Below are positions 47,011 through 58,020 of a stretch of 64,000 nt of DNA, one piece after another. The notes under the pieces were generated by a model. The model searched no databases. It was not told the origin of the DNA and worked only from the letters and a program-made list of their open reading frames with translations. Numbering within the stretch: the first letter of the stretch is position 1; the number at the start of each line of letters is the position of its first letter. Source of the stretch: Eonycteris spelaea (lineage: Eukaryota; Chordata; Mammalia; Chiroptera; Pteropodidae); the NCBI GenBank assembly GCA_003508835.1, contig PUFA01000070.1, forward strand, positions 7,453,001 to 7,517,000, written 5' to 3'. The translations under genes and the position numbers were made by a program.

Positions 47011-47835
47011 ATTAATGTACCTGTTTGGTTTAATTTTATATGCATTTTATATCACCCATTGTGGACTTTCAGATTTATTAAATAAGTGCTCCATCTTTTC
47101 ACACAGAGTCACTAAGCATTTTATTTTTATAATGTGTATGAGTATATACATATATCTCATTTTTAAAACTTTTTTCTTTGAAAATATATATATCTATGGG
47201 TTTAACTACCTATGGTTTTATTTGTTTTCTAATCTTATGTTACAATGCAAAATGAAGAGATAGCTTTGAGTTAATAATCAGCTTTATTAATTTAAAATAA
47301 AACAGCTTTTAACTCTTTTTGATAATGCATTAGAAATATTTCCTAATAACTCACCAAGACACAAATATCTACACTTTTCTTAACAAATATCTTTGGTTTA
47401 GGTGACTTTATAATACAATTTTATAGGCAAGATTTTAAACTGATTTTTATGAATTGTTTAGTTAATGTGGAAAGCCTCACATCAATTTTAGTCAAGGATT
47501 ATTCTATCCTTTCACTTGTAAAGATTTACTTAGTGCCAAGACGAATAGTTTAAATCCTGGGCCAGCCAATCAAATTTCTTAATAAAATCCTTTTACTTTG
47601 ATTCAAATCAAATAAGTAGATCTGCAAGATATATGCTACCTGTTGATTCCAACTTTTCACCAGGAATGCAAGGATGGTCATTAGACCTGGTGGATTAAAT
47701 GACCAATATCAAGACTTCTTTTCTGTCTTCAATATATTAAAGCCAATGTTTGCTCTTTGATAATCATGACTTCAATTTGAATATGGGGTTATTAAGGAAA
47801 ACTATGAGCCTTAGAGTGTTACCCATATGAATAAT
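47011..47835. other. Unique AT-rich sequence
   Basis: No recognised element. Confidence 0.42.
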
Positions 47836-47840
47836 TATAA

Positions 47841-47904
47841 CCACACACACACACCACACACACTATCTCGGTAAATCGACACACAACACACACATACACG
47901 CACA
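47841..47904 (+). repeat. Interrupted (CA)n tract
   Basis: Two CA-rich blocks (47841-47863 and 47880-47904) are separated by about 16 bases of non-repeat sequence with two CpGs. Confidence 0.9.
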
Positions 47905-47949
47905 ATACTCGAAAGTACTAAGGTTAACATAGGCACTTCTGAATTGAAA

Positions 47950-48160
47950 GATTATGCTTTTCTATAAAGGGTCAAGTGGTTTTTGCAGGCCACAATAGAC
48001 TCTGTGGTAACTACTCACTCTGCCATTGTTAGTGCGAAGCAACCATAGACAATAGAAACAAATGGGCACAATTGTGTTTAAATAAAACTTTATTTACAAA
48101 AACATTTGCTGGATCAAGTTTGGCCTGTGAGTTATAGTTTGTCAATCCCTGGATTAGCGA
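47950..48160. mobile_element. hAT-type non-autonomous transposon, copy B (opposite to copy A)
   Basis: 'Ggtttttgcaggccacaata', 'taactactcactctgccatt', 'ccatagacaatagaaacaaa', 'aataaaactttatttacaaa' and 'tttggcctgtgagttatagt' match the same family as the copy at 32435-32615, in reverse orientation. This copy keeps the segment copy A has lost. Confidence 0.78.
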
Positions 48161-49055
48161 TAAATAGGAATTTCAATTCTAGGAGAGTTTTATACAACAA
48201 ATTCCAAATGCAACCCCGAAAGGATCAAAATACCTTTTGGCCAAAATGTTTGACTGCACTTTCAAAAAAGCTATTTAACTTGAGGAACAGTAATTCCAAA
48301 TAAAAAGATCAAACTGTGAGTTTGGCCAAATAGCAAATGTGGAATAAAACTTGCATACTTTAATATGACTTGACATCATACTGTAAATCTCTAAAATGCT
48401 TGAAAGGTAAATGATCAATAAACAAGTTTATCATAAAAAATAAATGATAAAAGTAAATCACTAACACTATAGATTATGCCTAATTGCTGATGACAAAAAA
48501 GAGAGATTTAGAAGAAATTTTAGATTTTGAATGTAAAGATCAAGACTTATTATAATTTATAAGATTTAGAAAGAAAGTGTATATACAAGTATAGCACTAA
48601 ATGCAAGCTAGTTTATTCTTAAATTTAAAAAAAAATATAGTGTGGCACTTAATAAATTTATTTCTTTTTCTCATAACACTATTCTTTTAACGCATGCTGG
48701 CCATTTGTACTGGAAGGGGTTCTAAGAATTAAAATACACAAATTCCTTTCAACAGAAAGTTTGTTACAACAGAAATTTTGCAAAAGTAAAGTTAAAACTT
48801 AGGGATGTATTCATATTCATCCAAGTACTATTTAAAGGAAAGAAACTGATTCTACCAGACATAGCTATTTCAGTGCTTATTGTAAACACAGTAATGGAAG
48901 AATGCTTTTCCAAGTTTGAATAAAATATTACATAAGTTAGCATTCTCTTTTATCAGATTTGGTGTTCATCAAATACCTATTGATTATTCATATAATTTTT
49001 CAGTTACTAAGATAAAAAAGAGATTATGTTCCCATGCTCTTCATTAATAACTACT
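48161..49055. other. Unique AT-rich sequence
   Basis: No recognised element. The 65-codon frame at 48106-48303 starts within the hAT copy and is incidental. Confidence 0.42.
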
Positions 49056-49059
49056 ACTT

Positions 49060-49262
49060 ATTGAAGGCTGATTATGACTCTAGCTCCATTTAGCACTTTA
49101 TGTGAATTAAGTCATGACAGTTTGATGAAATGGGACTATTGTCTTCGTTTTATAGCTAGAGAAGCCAAAGCTTAGTAAACGTACAAGGTTACAAGCTAGT
49201 AAGTGGCAGACTTTAGTTTAAATCTAAGACTGATAGACTCTGATACCCATACCATTGACCAT
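49060..49262 (-). repeat. MIR SINE, minus
   Basis: 'Tatgactctagctccattta', 'tgggactattgtcttcgttt', 'tatagctagagaagccaaag' and 'acaagctagtaagtggcaga' give a nearly full inverted MIR. Confidence 0.82.
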
Positions 49263-49515
49263 GGTTTAGTCTTGCCACAGGAAAGAAATTACTACCCACT
49301 GGAAACTATTCTGTGTGATAAGCTCAGATCTCTTGAACTTGGCTGATGTGAATCAGTAGCTAAGCCTATAAAGTTAAGAATACATCTTTGAATATCAAGT
49401 GTCCCAAAACCATAAATGTCAAATAACTGACCCAATCAAATGTTCCACTAAGCTATACATCTACCAGTGATTATATTTTACGTTTCTAAAGGGTAAATAA
49501 ATACAAGGTACAAGT
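49263..49515. other. Unique sequence between two MIRs
   Basis: Nothing recognised. Confidence 0.4.
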
Positions 49516-49519
49516 GAAC

Positions 49520-49740
49520 ACACATTCGAGAACCAAATTGCCTGTGCTCTTATCCCATTATCCCCACTTACAAGTCGTGTGGTCTTGAAACAGGTTTCTT
49601 AAGTCTTGAGTTTAACCCATCTACAAAATTGAGATTCTATTTGGACCTGCCCCATAAAGTTAGAGAGGGATTAAATGAGATAATCAGTGTAAAGCACTTG
49701 GTACAGCACTCAGAATACAGTTAATGAACAACAAATTAGT
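49520..49740 (+). repeat. MIR SINE, plus
   Basis: 'Cttacaagtcgtgtggtctt', 'gaaacaggtttcttaagtct', 'gggattaaatgagataatca' and 'gtgtaaagcacttggtacag' give a nearly full MIR, followed by an A-run of about 13 at 49746-49758. Confidence 0.78.
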
Positions 49741-49759
49741 ATCTTTAAAAAAAAAAAAA

Positions 49760-51045
49760 GCAATGACTCAAATAGTTGATTGGCAGTATTCAAAAATAAT
49801 CTTTTGAATATCTTTCTCTACTATATGGAGGCCAAAATGATTGCTTTGCTTTGAGTGATAGACCCACAGAAAATGCAAGGTGTCCTTTCTAAATGCCACT
49901 TCAAACATGAAACCAAAAATTAGAGATTTGATAAGCCGGCCCAGTTTCTGTCCATTTAATGAGGTAGTCAAGTTCATCCTAAGATTCATCAAAAAATTTA
50001 AAACATTTTCCAGCAGTAGAATTATTTAAATATTTGGGAAGCTGCTCTTCAAGACTACTTGCTTTGGTCATAGAAACCAGAAGATGAATTACCCAGCTGA
50101 AGCCAGACAGTGTTTAGAAAACAGGCACTATGTTAAAGACTGACAGGAGGATGCAATCCTCTAAGACTGCTATTTATATCATACCAATTCCACTTGGTTA
50201 GATCAGCTTGTTCCAAAACCAGCCACAAAGCAACTATATCATATATGCAGAAGAATATTAGTGATAATTTTAATAAAATGGCTGTTAGTTAAAACGGACA
50301 GTTTTGAGATTTGGGAGCCAATCATCCAGATAAATAAGAAATTAACTGAACAATTGCTCTTATCTGAACCAAGTCTTTGACTGTCTGTTTGACATTTTTC
50401 TACGTATTTGCTTAGAAATAGCAATTAGAATATATAGGCACTACTGCAACTGATGTGTTTTTCTTTCTTCTTCAGAACCTACAGCAGAATTCTGAGTTTT
50501 AGAGATGAAGAATTACAAAGTTACTTTGCAAATGAAGAAACTTAAAGAGACGATGGAAGAGAACCAAGTGGCATTTGAAGTTGCCGCATTGTTTAGGTTC
50601 AAACCATACAGCATAAAATTGATTTCAGTCCCTGAGTGGACCACAATGCAAATATACTTACAGACAAAAATTGCAAAATCAGATAATTGCCGTGTCAAAA
50701 TATAAAATTAACAAAAACTATTTAGGACTTCTTTTTTCTCCTAAAAGTGTTTATTAGTATATAAGTTTATTAATATTAAAAAGATGTTCTATGTAGTGTT
50801 ATCATCTACCTAAATTTTTCAGTTACTTCTGCTGTGTTTTAAGGTTTCCTTTTTCCTTTTTTTTTTTTTTTCCTTATAAGTATTCTCTGGAGTATCAGTA
50901 AGTAGTTGCACTACTCATTGAACTACTTGTATTACTTATAAGTAGTTCAGTACACTCAATATATTGTATGTATTAATGAAGTACTTGCAGCTTATGGCAC
51001 TTTCTGTGCTTCTGAAAGCATTTTTATAAATAATATTATTAATCA
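49760..51045. other. Unique sequence
   Basis: No confident element. Around 50500-50560 'agatgaagaattacaaagtt' and 'aatgaagaaact' faintly recall MIR wording. A T-run lies at about 50857-50872. Opposed frames at 50505-50705 are chance. Confidence 0.4.
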
Positions 51046-51049
51046 CTAG

Positions 51050-51240
51050 GCTAGAAAAATCTCATTTACCCTTTGAGACCACATTTAAGTCCAATCTCCT
51101 TCATAGAACTGTCTTTAATCACACCCACCTAAAAGACATCTAATCTCTTAGAGTACCTATTTTCTGCCCATGCACTTATTTTTTAGCTTTTATTTTCCAT
51201 GATAATCATTAATAACTTAATTACCTGATCATTTGTATAT
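51050..51240 (+). repeat. L2-like fragment, plus
   Basis: 'Agaccacatttaagtccaat', 'ctccttcatagaactgtctt' and 'cacccacctaaaagacatct' resemble the L2 string 'caaatgtcacctcctccatgaagccttccctgat'. Confidence 0.48.
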
Positions 51241-51244
51241 TTAT

Positions 51245-51560
51245 TCACCTATTTGTTCATCTATTTATCCTTTAGCAAACACTTCCTAAGTGCATTCTAT
51301 ATAACAGTCATTGTGCTAAAATCTGGGGATGTTAAATTACATACATAGTAATTGCTTTATAATAAGGGTATTATACATAGTATAACAAGAGAACCAGAGA
51401 TCAGAAAATTTAGTTCTGTCAAGGGAAGTCAAAGAAAGCATCAAAGAAGAAAAGACATTGGGATGGGGTTTAGAGGATGCATAAGTTTGCTGGGTGAAAA
51501 AGAGCAGGTCATTCCAACCGAGACAGACTAAGAAGTCATATAACGGCTTCAAAAAGAGTT
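51245..51560 (-). repeat. L2-like fragment, minus
   Basis: 'Tcctttagcaaacacttcct' and 'aagtgcattctatataacag' (inverted tail), then 'aagggaagtcaaagaaagca' and 'gtttgctgggtgaaaaagag' follow the inverted L2 order. Confidence 0.55.
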
Positions 51561-52525
51561 TTTAAAAGTACACAGTTTTCACTAGTATTTCATCTCTTGG
51601 ACCAGATTCATTACTTTCCAGTGGCCACTTTCTTAGGAGCACTGAGGCTTTCTCTGATCATACTTGGATATAAATATAGTCATCTAAGTGCCTGTTAGAA
51701 AGGACCAGCAAGAGAACTAGAAGTTAATCTTCCAAATGTCAGAGTATTTAAATTCCCTAGTAAGTGAGACACCCTGTTTAGAGAGAATGCCTTTATTTGG
51801 AGGTATAGAAATAATGAATTGAAAAATCTAATGTTGGTCGGCACAGAATTTTAATTTTTGGTACTTTGAAGAAAACATATACAATAGATGTCAGGACTGG
51901 ACACTAACTCTTTTGTGAAAGATGCATACAATACTATATGAAAAGATGTCTTGGTTACACGCTCAGACTGTCCATATAGAGAGAATTACTTGGAAAGTCC
52001 TTTGTTTCACCTCTTTTAGTTAGAAAGTTTAAGTTTACTTCCTCTTTTTTTGGAATGAAGTATACTAAAGATTCCTAAACCTTTTGTTAACTTGTAGATG
52101 TCTTACCTTGTGTTTCTATTTTTGAATTTCAGTTACTACTAGACAGTACCAAAAATGTAAAAAGTGAAGGAGATTGGGATTAATAGTGAGTGACCTCAAC
52201 AAAATAAGTTGCTTTCATGAGGAAATCAATAATAAAATCTTTACTATGTGTGTGTTAAAGCCAAATGAATGAGGGGAAAATACAATTTGGAAAATTGGAA
52301 TTCTGCTCATTTAATGTGGGGTTAGAATCAAAATATTATTTATCACAACAAATTCTTTTAAACTTTATTTGTAGCTACAATGATTATGCATTTCTCAACT
52401 GAAAATTTGGATATATCATCTGGCAAAAGAATTTGTGAGGCTTGAAAAATATACTTAAAGTGTTTTTTTAAATATTGTTTTCAAAGTCACATTTCATTAG
52501 ATATTTACCTATTTAACTCTTTGAC
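51561..52525. other. Unique AT-rich sequence
   Basis: No recognised element. Confidence 0.42.
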
Positions 52526-52529
52526 AGAA

Positions 52530-52876
52530 GAAATTGTGTTCTAAGAGAAGCATCCCAAGATAAAAATTTGAGCTCAAGTGATTTATTAAAGAGGTCCCAA
52601 GAAAACTGAGGAAGGGAATGGGGGTGGGGGAAGTACATCAAAGGGAAAAATGGAAAGGAAAGATGCAGTCTCAAAGTGCTTTGTGGGTACTGGTTCTGCT
52701 GGAGAGCTGTAGGGTGTGAATTAGGCTTCAGGGCTGTCCTTACAAAAACAAAGGAGGTGGGCTTTATTGTCTACTACTCTCTGAATTTTAGTCCCCGGAG
52801 GTGCATGAAAATTTCCAGGCACTTTTGTCATTCTGAACATGCAGAAAAAGCACCTGTGGTAGCCTGAGGGCAGTCC
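52530..52876 (-). mobile_element. Candidate LTR 3' portion, minus
   Basis: On minus the sequence passes through 'acctctttaataaatcactt' and then 'gagctcaaatttttatcttg' and 'ggatgcttctcttag'. This is the wording after the polyadenylation signal of several mammalian ERV LTRs ('aataaatcacttgcactc', 'tctcagggtctgcttctg'). The exact family and 5' limit are unknown. Confidence 0.38.
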
Positions 52877-53025
52877 AAAAAAAAAAAAAAAAAGGCAGTA
52901 TTGGGTATTGGAAAAGAAATAATTTAAAAAAAAAAGGTAGGAAAAGAAGAGAGAGAAAAGGAGAGAGAAAGAACGGGAAAGGAGAGAGGGAGGGAAAGGG
53001 GAAAAAGAAAAGAGGAGAGTGGGAG
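52877..53025 (+). repeat. Poly(A) followed by purine-rich tract
   Basis: An A-run of about 18 (52877-52894) is followed after 25 bases by GA/AAAG-rich low-complexity sequence (52925-53040). Confidence 0.88.
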
Positions 53026-53039
53026 AGAGGAAAAAAATT

Positions 53040-54155
53040 TTTTAAGGTAAAAAAGGAAGGGTTGCAGGAGATCTAAATACAGCACTGATATAGGCTCATA
53101 TGAAAAGAGAAGAATCTAGGAAAATGCCAGATGTATAACCTGACACCTGTTTTAATTTTCCTTACCTGCCTTACTTGCCAATTTGGGAAACTATACTATT
53201 AACCTTATTAGCTCCAATATCCAAGGAGGCCAAAGTACTTAGATGGAGCAGGGATGAGTGCAAGTCACCACAAGTCATTCACGTTCTACCCACAACTCTC
53301 CCTTTGGATTCATCTACAACACCTTAGTGGCTGTAAGTAATAAGAAATTCTGTCCAAGTCAATTAGCACAATCTTGTCATGTGTTGTGGTTGACCCTTGC
53401 TTGTCATTTTCTTTTGCATGCTTTCTGAGCTCAAAATTTTCTAATCCACATTGGGTGCCCTTGTCATTAGTGTGAGGCGAGCCATTATGCTTCTGTATGA
53501 AATAGGCAGATGAGTATTTGTTTAATTTCTCATCGGAGGAAAGAACTGTAAGGTAATTCGCATGCTCTGCTACTCCAAGATAACTTTCAAGTTATCTCTG
53601 CTTTCCTTGACATTGATGAAACAAGACTATACCCACAGGCGATGGCTCAAGGTCACACTTTGGATTTTTCTTCATCTTTGATTTCCTTTCATTCAATCCC
53701 TGCAAATTTATATTGGTAAAACGAGCTCACTTCGTACTAAATGACCCATCTTAATGAATAGTGATGTCGTGTGACTTCTCATAGGCGTAGCTCTGTCAGA
53801 CATTTACATGACAGTCTCTAGCGGATAGAGCAGGTTAGAATATAATGGCTCCATGAATTCCTTTCTGCCCGAGGCTACATATTTCAACCAATTTCATTGA
53901 GATTTAAAAATAAAATAAAAAAGAAAGTAATTCTACATTGTTATAAAGTGCCTCAAACCCTTTCTCTCTGTTATTTCCTCAAAAAAATATAACAATTTTT
54001 TAATACATGTGAAAATGTTATATTACATGTAGTAAGTTCTCAATTAAAGTTCTCAATTAATTTAAAGGGTATGTTGTCATAAATATCAAAGAAAGCAGCC
54101 AAATAAAACTTGAAAATAATGCTATTTATAAAACTCCTAAAAACATTATTGGGTT
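53040..54155. other. Unique sequence
   Basis: No recognised element. It is slightly richer in CpG between 53450 and 53870 than the flanks, but has no exon-like frame. Confidence 0.4.
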
Positions 54156-54159
54156 TAAT

Positions 54160-55480
54160 ATTTTTTTTTCAAAAAACACTAATATTTTTTTTCAACTACA
54201 CATTGAAAAGAGAAAATACAATCAAAATACACTCCTAGTCCATAGCAGGAAACACCACTAAAGCTTCCTGTGCATTTAACAAGACCTTGTAATATGTGCA
54301 TACAAATATATGGTTACATACATCTATAGGTTTTCTATTTCTAAATAAATATTGGATCATACCATACATCCTGTGCATATTGTTATATCACTGAACAATA
54401 TATCATCCAACTTCCCATACCAGTCATAAGATCTACTTTATTCCTTAAAATCTTCATAATACTACATAATATGGAGGTATTATAATAGTTTTATTCCCTA
54501 TTAAAGGACATTTACATTATCTCTTAATGTTTACTCTAACAAATAATGCCCCAAAGACCTTTTCTTCCCAGAAAACCTTTTTTTACCTTTACACATACGA
54601 GTATAGATTCCTAAAATGGAATTGTTAGATTAAAGGGTAAGCACATTTTAAATGTTAAGTGATATCGCTAAATTATTCTCTGAAGAATTGTACTGAAGGC
54701 TACTTCTCCTAATAATATAGAGCTCCCTTCACCCTTTACCATCACAATGTAATATTAATTTTTAATTTTTTAATTATGGTTGACACTTGTATGATATCTG
54801 TGAATTACCTGTTCTTACTTTTTGCACATTTGACACATTTGGTCATTTGTGTTTTTCAGATTGATTTGTAATGTGTTAAGAATATTATTTGGAGGGGTAT
54901 AAATCATATATATTTTATCTCAGTCTCTTCTTAATGTTTTGCTTATAGTATCTTTCCCTGTAAAGAACTTCTGAATTTTTAATCTTCTTTCTTTTTTGGT
55001 TTTTGGTTTGAGAGTTTCATTTTTAATCTATCCTCACCCCTAAAGTTATATATATATAAAAAGTTTCTATGTTTTATTCAATGAAATTATAGTTTTTAAA
55101 TAATTTTGTGTAAGATGTGAAACAGATTTTTTCTACCCTTACTTGGGGAAAAACCAGTTACTGACTTGGCCCAAAACCATTTACTGAATAATCCATCATT
55201 TTTCTATAAACTTGAAACCACTTTTATCATACAGAAGAACCTGTTCTAGAACTTATTCTTATATCAATACCACACTGTTTTAAATAGTGTACCTTGATGG
55301 CATTATTTGATAGTTTTAAGATATATTCCCCTTTATAAGCCTTTTTACAAATATGTTTGTCAGTACTCTTCCAATATTTACACCTCATATTTCTCTTTGG
55401 TGTTGTTTATCTTAGTCATTCAGATAGAACTTCCATAATAATGTTAAATAGCACTGTCAGAGAACAACTATGCCTTTTTC
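54160..55480 (-). mobile_element. Old L1 (L1ME-like), minus, about 1.3 kb
   Basis: From left, inverted 3' UTR wording ('acaaatatatggttacatac', 'tctatttctaaataaatatt', 'cctattaaaggacatttaca', 'aaatggaattgttagattaa') continues into 'ccatttactgaataatccat', 'tatcaataccacactgtttt' and 'gatggcattatttgatagtt', which are typical of inverted L1 internal sequence. Strongly diverged, no frame. Confidence 0.66.
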
Positions 55481-55559
55481 TTAACTAATTGAACATCTCC
55501 TAATAGCTCACTGTTAAGGATGAGGTTTGCTGTTTAGAAAAGCCATTGTGTTTGCTCCC

Positions 55560-56000
55560 AGCCTTTTGGTAACAGGCCCTGTCCCCAACTATGGTTCTGG
55601 AAATGTGATCCCCTTTGAGTCAATCATAGTATTCATTCCCCTGGACACAGTGATTGGTTTAAAGATGAGCTCATGACTCAAGCCCAACCAATAAAAAAAC
55701 TTCCCTAGAATTTTTCAACTGGTGTTTACAATTGAAAAAAAAATTCTCTAACAACTCTCAAGTAATAAACACCAGGGTGTGAATCTTAAGTTGCTGGCAG
55801 CCATGTTTTATGCCATCATGCTTCATGCCATATGGCAAATCCTTAAATTAATAAGAAAGATCGAAGCTCAGAGATGAGATGTTAAGAGAGAGAGAGCGTG
55901 CGCGCCATAATCATTGTTCCTTGAGCCAATCATATTGTTGTACTCTATTTTCAGACAGCAGGTCATTTAGAACTTCACTTTCAAGAATCAGTTTTACCTG
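55560..56000 (+). repeat. Ancestral dispersed repeat, family not named
   Basis: 'Gacacagtgattggtttaaa', 'gatgagctcatgactcaagc', 'ttgctggcagccatgtttta' and 'gaagctcagagatgagatg' follow a dispersed mammalian repeat I know by its 'cagtgattggttcagggatgggcatgtgac' wording. I am not sure of its class (LTR or DNA transposon). Confidence 0.4.
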
Positions 56001-56395
56001 AATAATTAGAAGTCCAGAGATTTCTCTACTTTTTTCTAGACTTTTTCTCTCAACTTTACTTTGCAAATTTTGTTTCTCCTTTCCTAGAACGCTCTCTACA
56101 ATGATCTTTATTTCATTGGTCTAGAGGACTTGCCTTATTCTGTTGATATAGAAATACCTTTATAAAGTCCATTATCTTTTCTAAACTCCAGTGAAAAGAT
56201 CTGTCATATGTTAGAACTCTCCGTCAGTAGCAGAAGCACAAAATTTTCATTTTGGAATGCCTCTTAAATTTCGCTGCCTCCAACTTGTCATTGCAACCCC
56301 AAAGCAGCACAGAAGTGACTAACTCTCAGGCCTGTTCATCTAACCTGGGTCTGAGTCTGGAGTGCCACCTACCGAGAACCTCCACCATCTTGGTA
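56001..56395. other. Unique sequence
   Basis: No recognised element. Confidence 0.38.
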
Positions 56396-56399
56396 ACCA

Positions 56400-56620
56400 G
56401 GCGGAGGTACTAACACTGTTACATCTACGACCCTAGGAAACCTTGGTCAAATCATTACGTTTGGTTCCATTTATCCATCAGTAAAATGAGATCATAATAA
56501 CTACATTAAAATTGTGATAAGAGGATGAAATTAGATTTTAAATAAGAATGCATATATAAAGTATGTAGTGTAATTGGCCACACATAGTTAGCATCTGTAG
56601 TCATTATTATCATTATCTAT
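56400..56620 (+). repeat. MIR SINE, plus
   Basis: 'Gaaaccttggtcaaatcatt', 'ccatttatccatcagtaaaa', 'tgagatcataataactacat' and 'aaagtatgtagtgtaattgg' follow the MIR layout. Confidence 0.62.
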
Positions 56621-56621
56621 C

Positions 56622-56790
56622 AAGTAAATGGTCCTATATGATCATCAGAATCACCTGGGCAACTTTTAAAAATTACAGCATTCCTCTCTTACACCTCCCT
56701 GGAGTGAAGGCCTGGGTGTCTGCAGCATTAGAATCTCCATAGGTAATTCTGCTGGACATCTGGGTTATGTGGAAATCTTGTGCAAGTCAA
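56622..56790 (+). mobile_element. MER5A-type hAT fragment
   Basis: 'Gatcatcagaatcacctggg', 'caacttttaaaaattacagc' and 'gcctgggtgtctgcagcatt' match MER5A/B. It directly follows the MIR. Confidence 0.62.
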
Positions 56791-56859
56791 CAAGTTTCAC
56801 CTTTCCAAAGCTCAACTTCTAGAAAAATCTTCCTTTTGTTAAGCTAAAGTTAATTTGTA

Positions 56860-57415
56860 CTCATATTTTTATTTTTGGCCCTGAGGAATAGACTAAACAA
56901 TCAAATTTTTTCTCCTTGAAAATCTTTCAGACACATGAAAGCAGCTATTATCTATACCCCTTCTCTGTCTTTTCTCCTTCTGGCTAGTCCCAGTTTTTCA
57001 ACCGCTCCCACATAACGTGATTTTAAGTCTTACCTTTCTAGCAGACTAAGCTTCAGCGCCTAGAACAAAATGCTGCACTCCAGATTTCTTCTGATCAGCC
57101 ACAGAAGGGCCCTATTACTTCCTTAAGTAATTAGGTTTGTTGAGAGGATGAGAGCAAGGTGGTGTTAACCATCGTTGATTCATGTGGTGCTTGTTGTCAC
57201 CTAAAACTTCCCCATTATCACCAACAAAATGATCCCCTTCTCTTTCTTAGCACCATCTCATCACATCAAGTAGTTATGCTTCCTGATCCATGAGTAAGAT
57301 CTGTTATTTATCTCACTTGCATATCCTTTTGCTAGATTTAATCTGTCCTGCCCCTTAGATTTTACTTGAATCCCAAATCAATCATCAAATCAATTGCTAC
57401 AATTCTACAGATTTG
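56860..57415 (-). mobile_element. L3/CR1-like LINE fragment, minus
   Basis: Inverted CR1-clade 3' sequence: 'tccttgaaaatctttcagac', 'catgaaagcagctattatct', 'tttctccttctggctagtcc', 'aaaatgctgcactccagatt', 'gggccctattacttccttaa' and 'tttaatctgtcctgcc'. This parallels the amniote L3/CR1 wording 'agcagctatcatgtccccc', 'cttctcttctccaggctaa', 'acagtactccaggtgtggtctgac' and 'gggactattac'. No frame survives. Confidence 0.66.
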
Positions 57416-57483
57416 TAACATCAGCATTTTAACACTATATTAGTAAAAATATTGAATATGACAAGAATGAGAGGAGAGAGAGC

Positions 57484-57521
57484 TTTTGTTTTTGTTTTTG
57501 TCTTTGTTTTTGTTTGTTTTG
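57484..57521 (+). repeat. (TTTTTG)n-like microsatellite
   Basis: Imperfect TTTTTG and TTTG units for about 38 bp. Confidence 0.85.
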
Positions 57522-57539
57522 GATATGTGTCAGTAGACT

Positions 57540-57765
57540 GAGAGGCTAACTCTGAATTAGAGCATCTGATTCCAATTGCAGCTTCTCTACTTGTTAACAG
57601 CATGACTTTGGGGAAGTTAATCAAGTTTCCTGTGTCTCAGTGATCTCACCTATAAAATGGAAATAATATACAATAGTGACAAAATAATAATAGTACCTGA
57701 TTTCCAGGATTTTTATGAGGAATAAATGAGTGCTTCATGTAGAGAAAGATAAGAGTTGATTAATG
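57540..57765 (+). repeat. MIR SINE, plus (first of a tandem pair)
   Basis: 'Agagcatctgattccaattg', 'cagcatgactttggggaagt', 'tctcagtgatctcacctata', 'aaatggaaataatatacaat' and 'gaggaataaatgagtgcttc' give nearly full-length MIR. Confidence 0.78.
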
Positions 57766-57774
57766 ATTAAAGCC

Positions 57775-58020
57775 AGATGCGTTTTGCACTACCACTCACC
57801 ACTTAGGCGTCATTGAGCATAAGCAAGCTATCTATCATCTCTGAACCAAAATTTCCCCTCTGTGAAATAAAGACTATAATCATAAAAACTTCACAGGTCA
57901 TTACGAGGATTATATGAGATGATGGGTATAAAGAACTTAACATAATAGCTGGTACATGGAGATCACTAAATTAAGCATATTAATTTATTATTAATTATTA
58001 TTATTATTGTTATTGTTGTT
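57775..58020 (+). repeat. MIR SINE, plus (second of a tandem pair) with (TTA)n end
   Basis: 'Gcataagcaagctatctatc', 'atctctgaaccaaaatttcc', 'aggattatatgagatgatgg' and 'taacataatagctggtacat' form a second MIR in the same orientation. It is followed by TTA/TTG units at 57981-58020. Confidence 0.72.
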
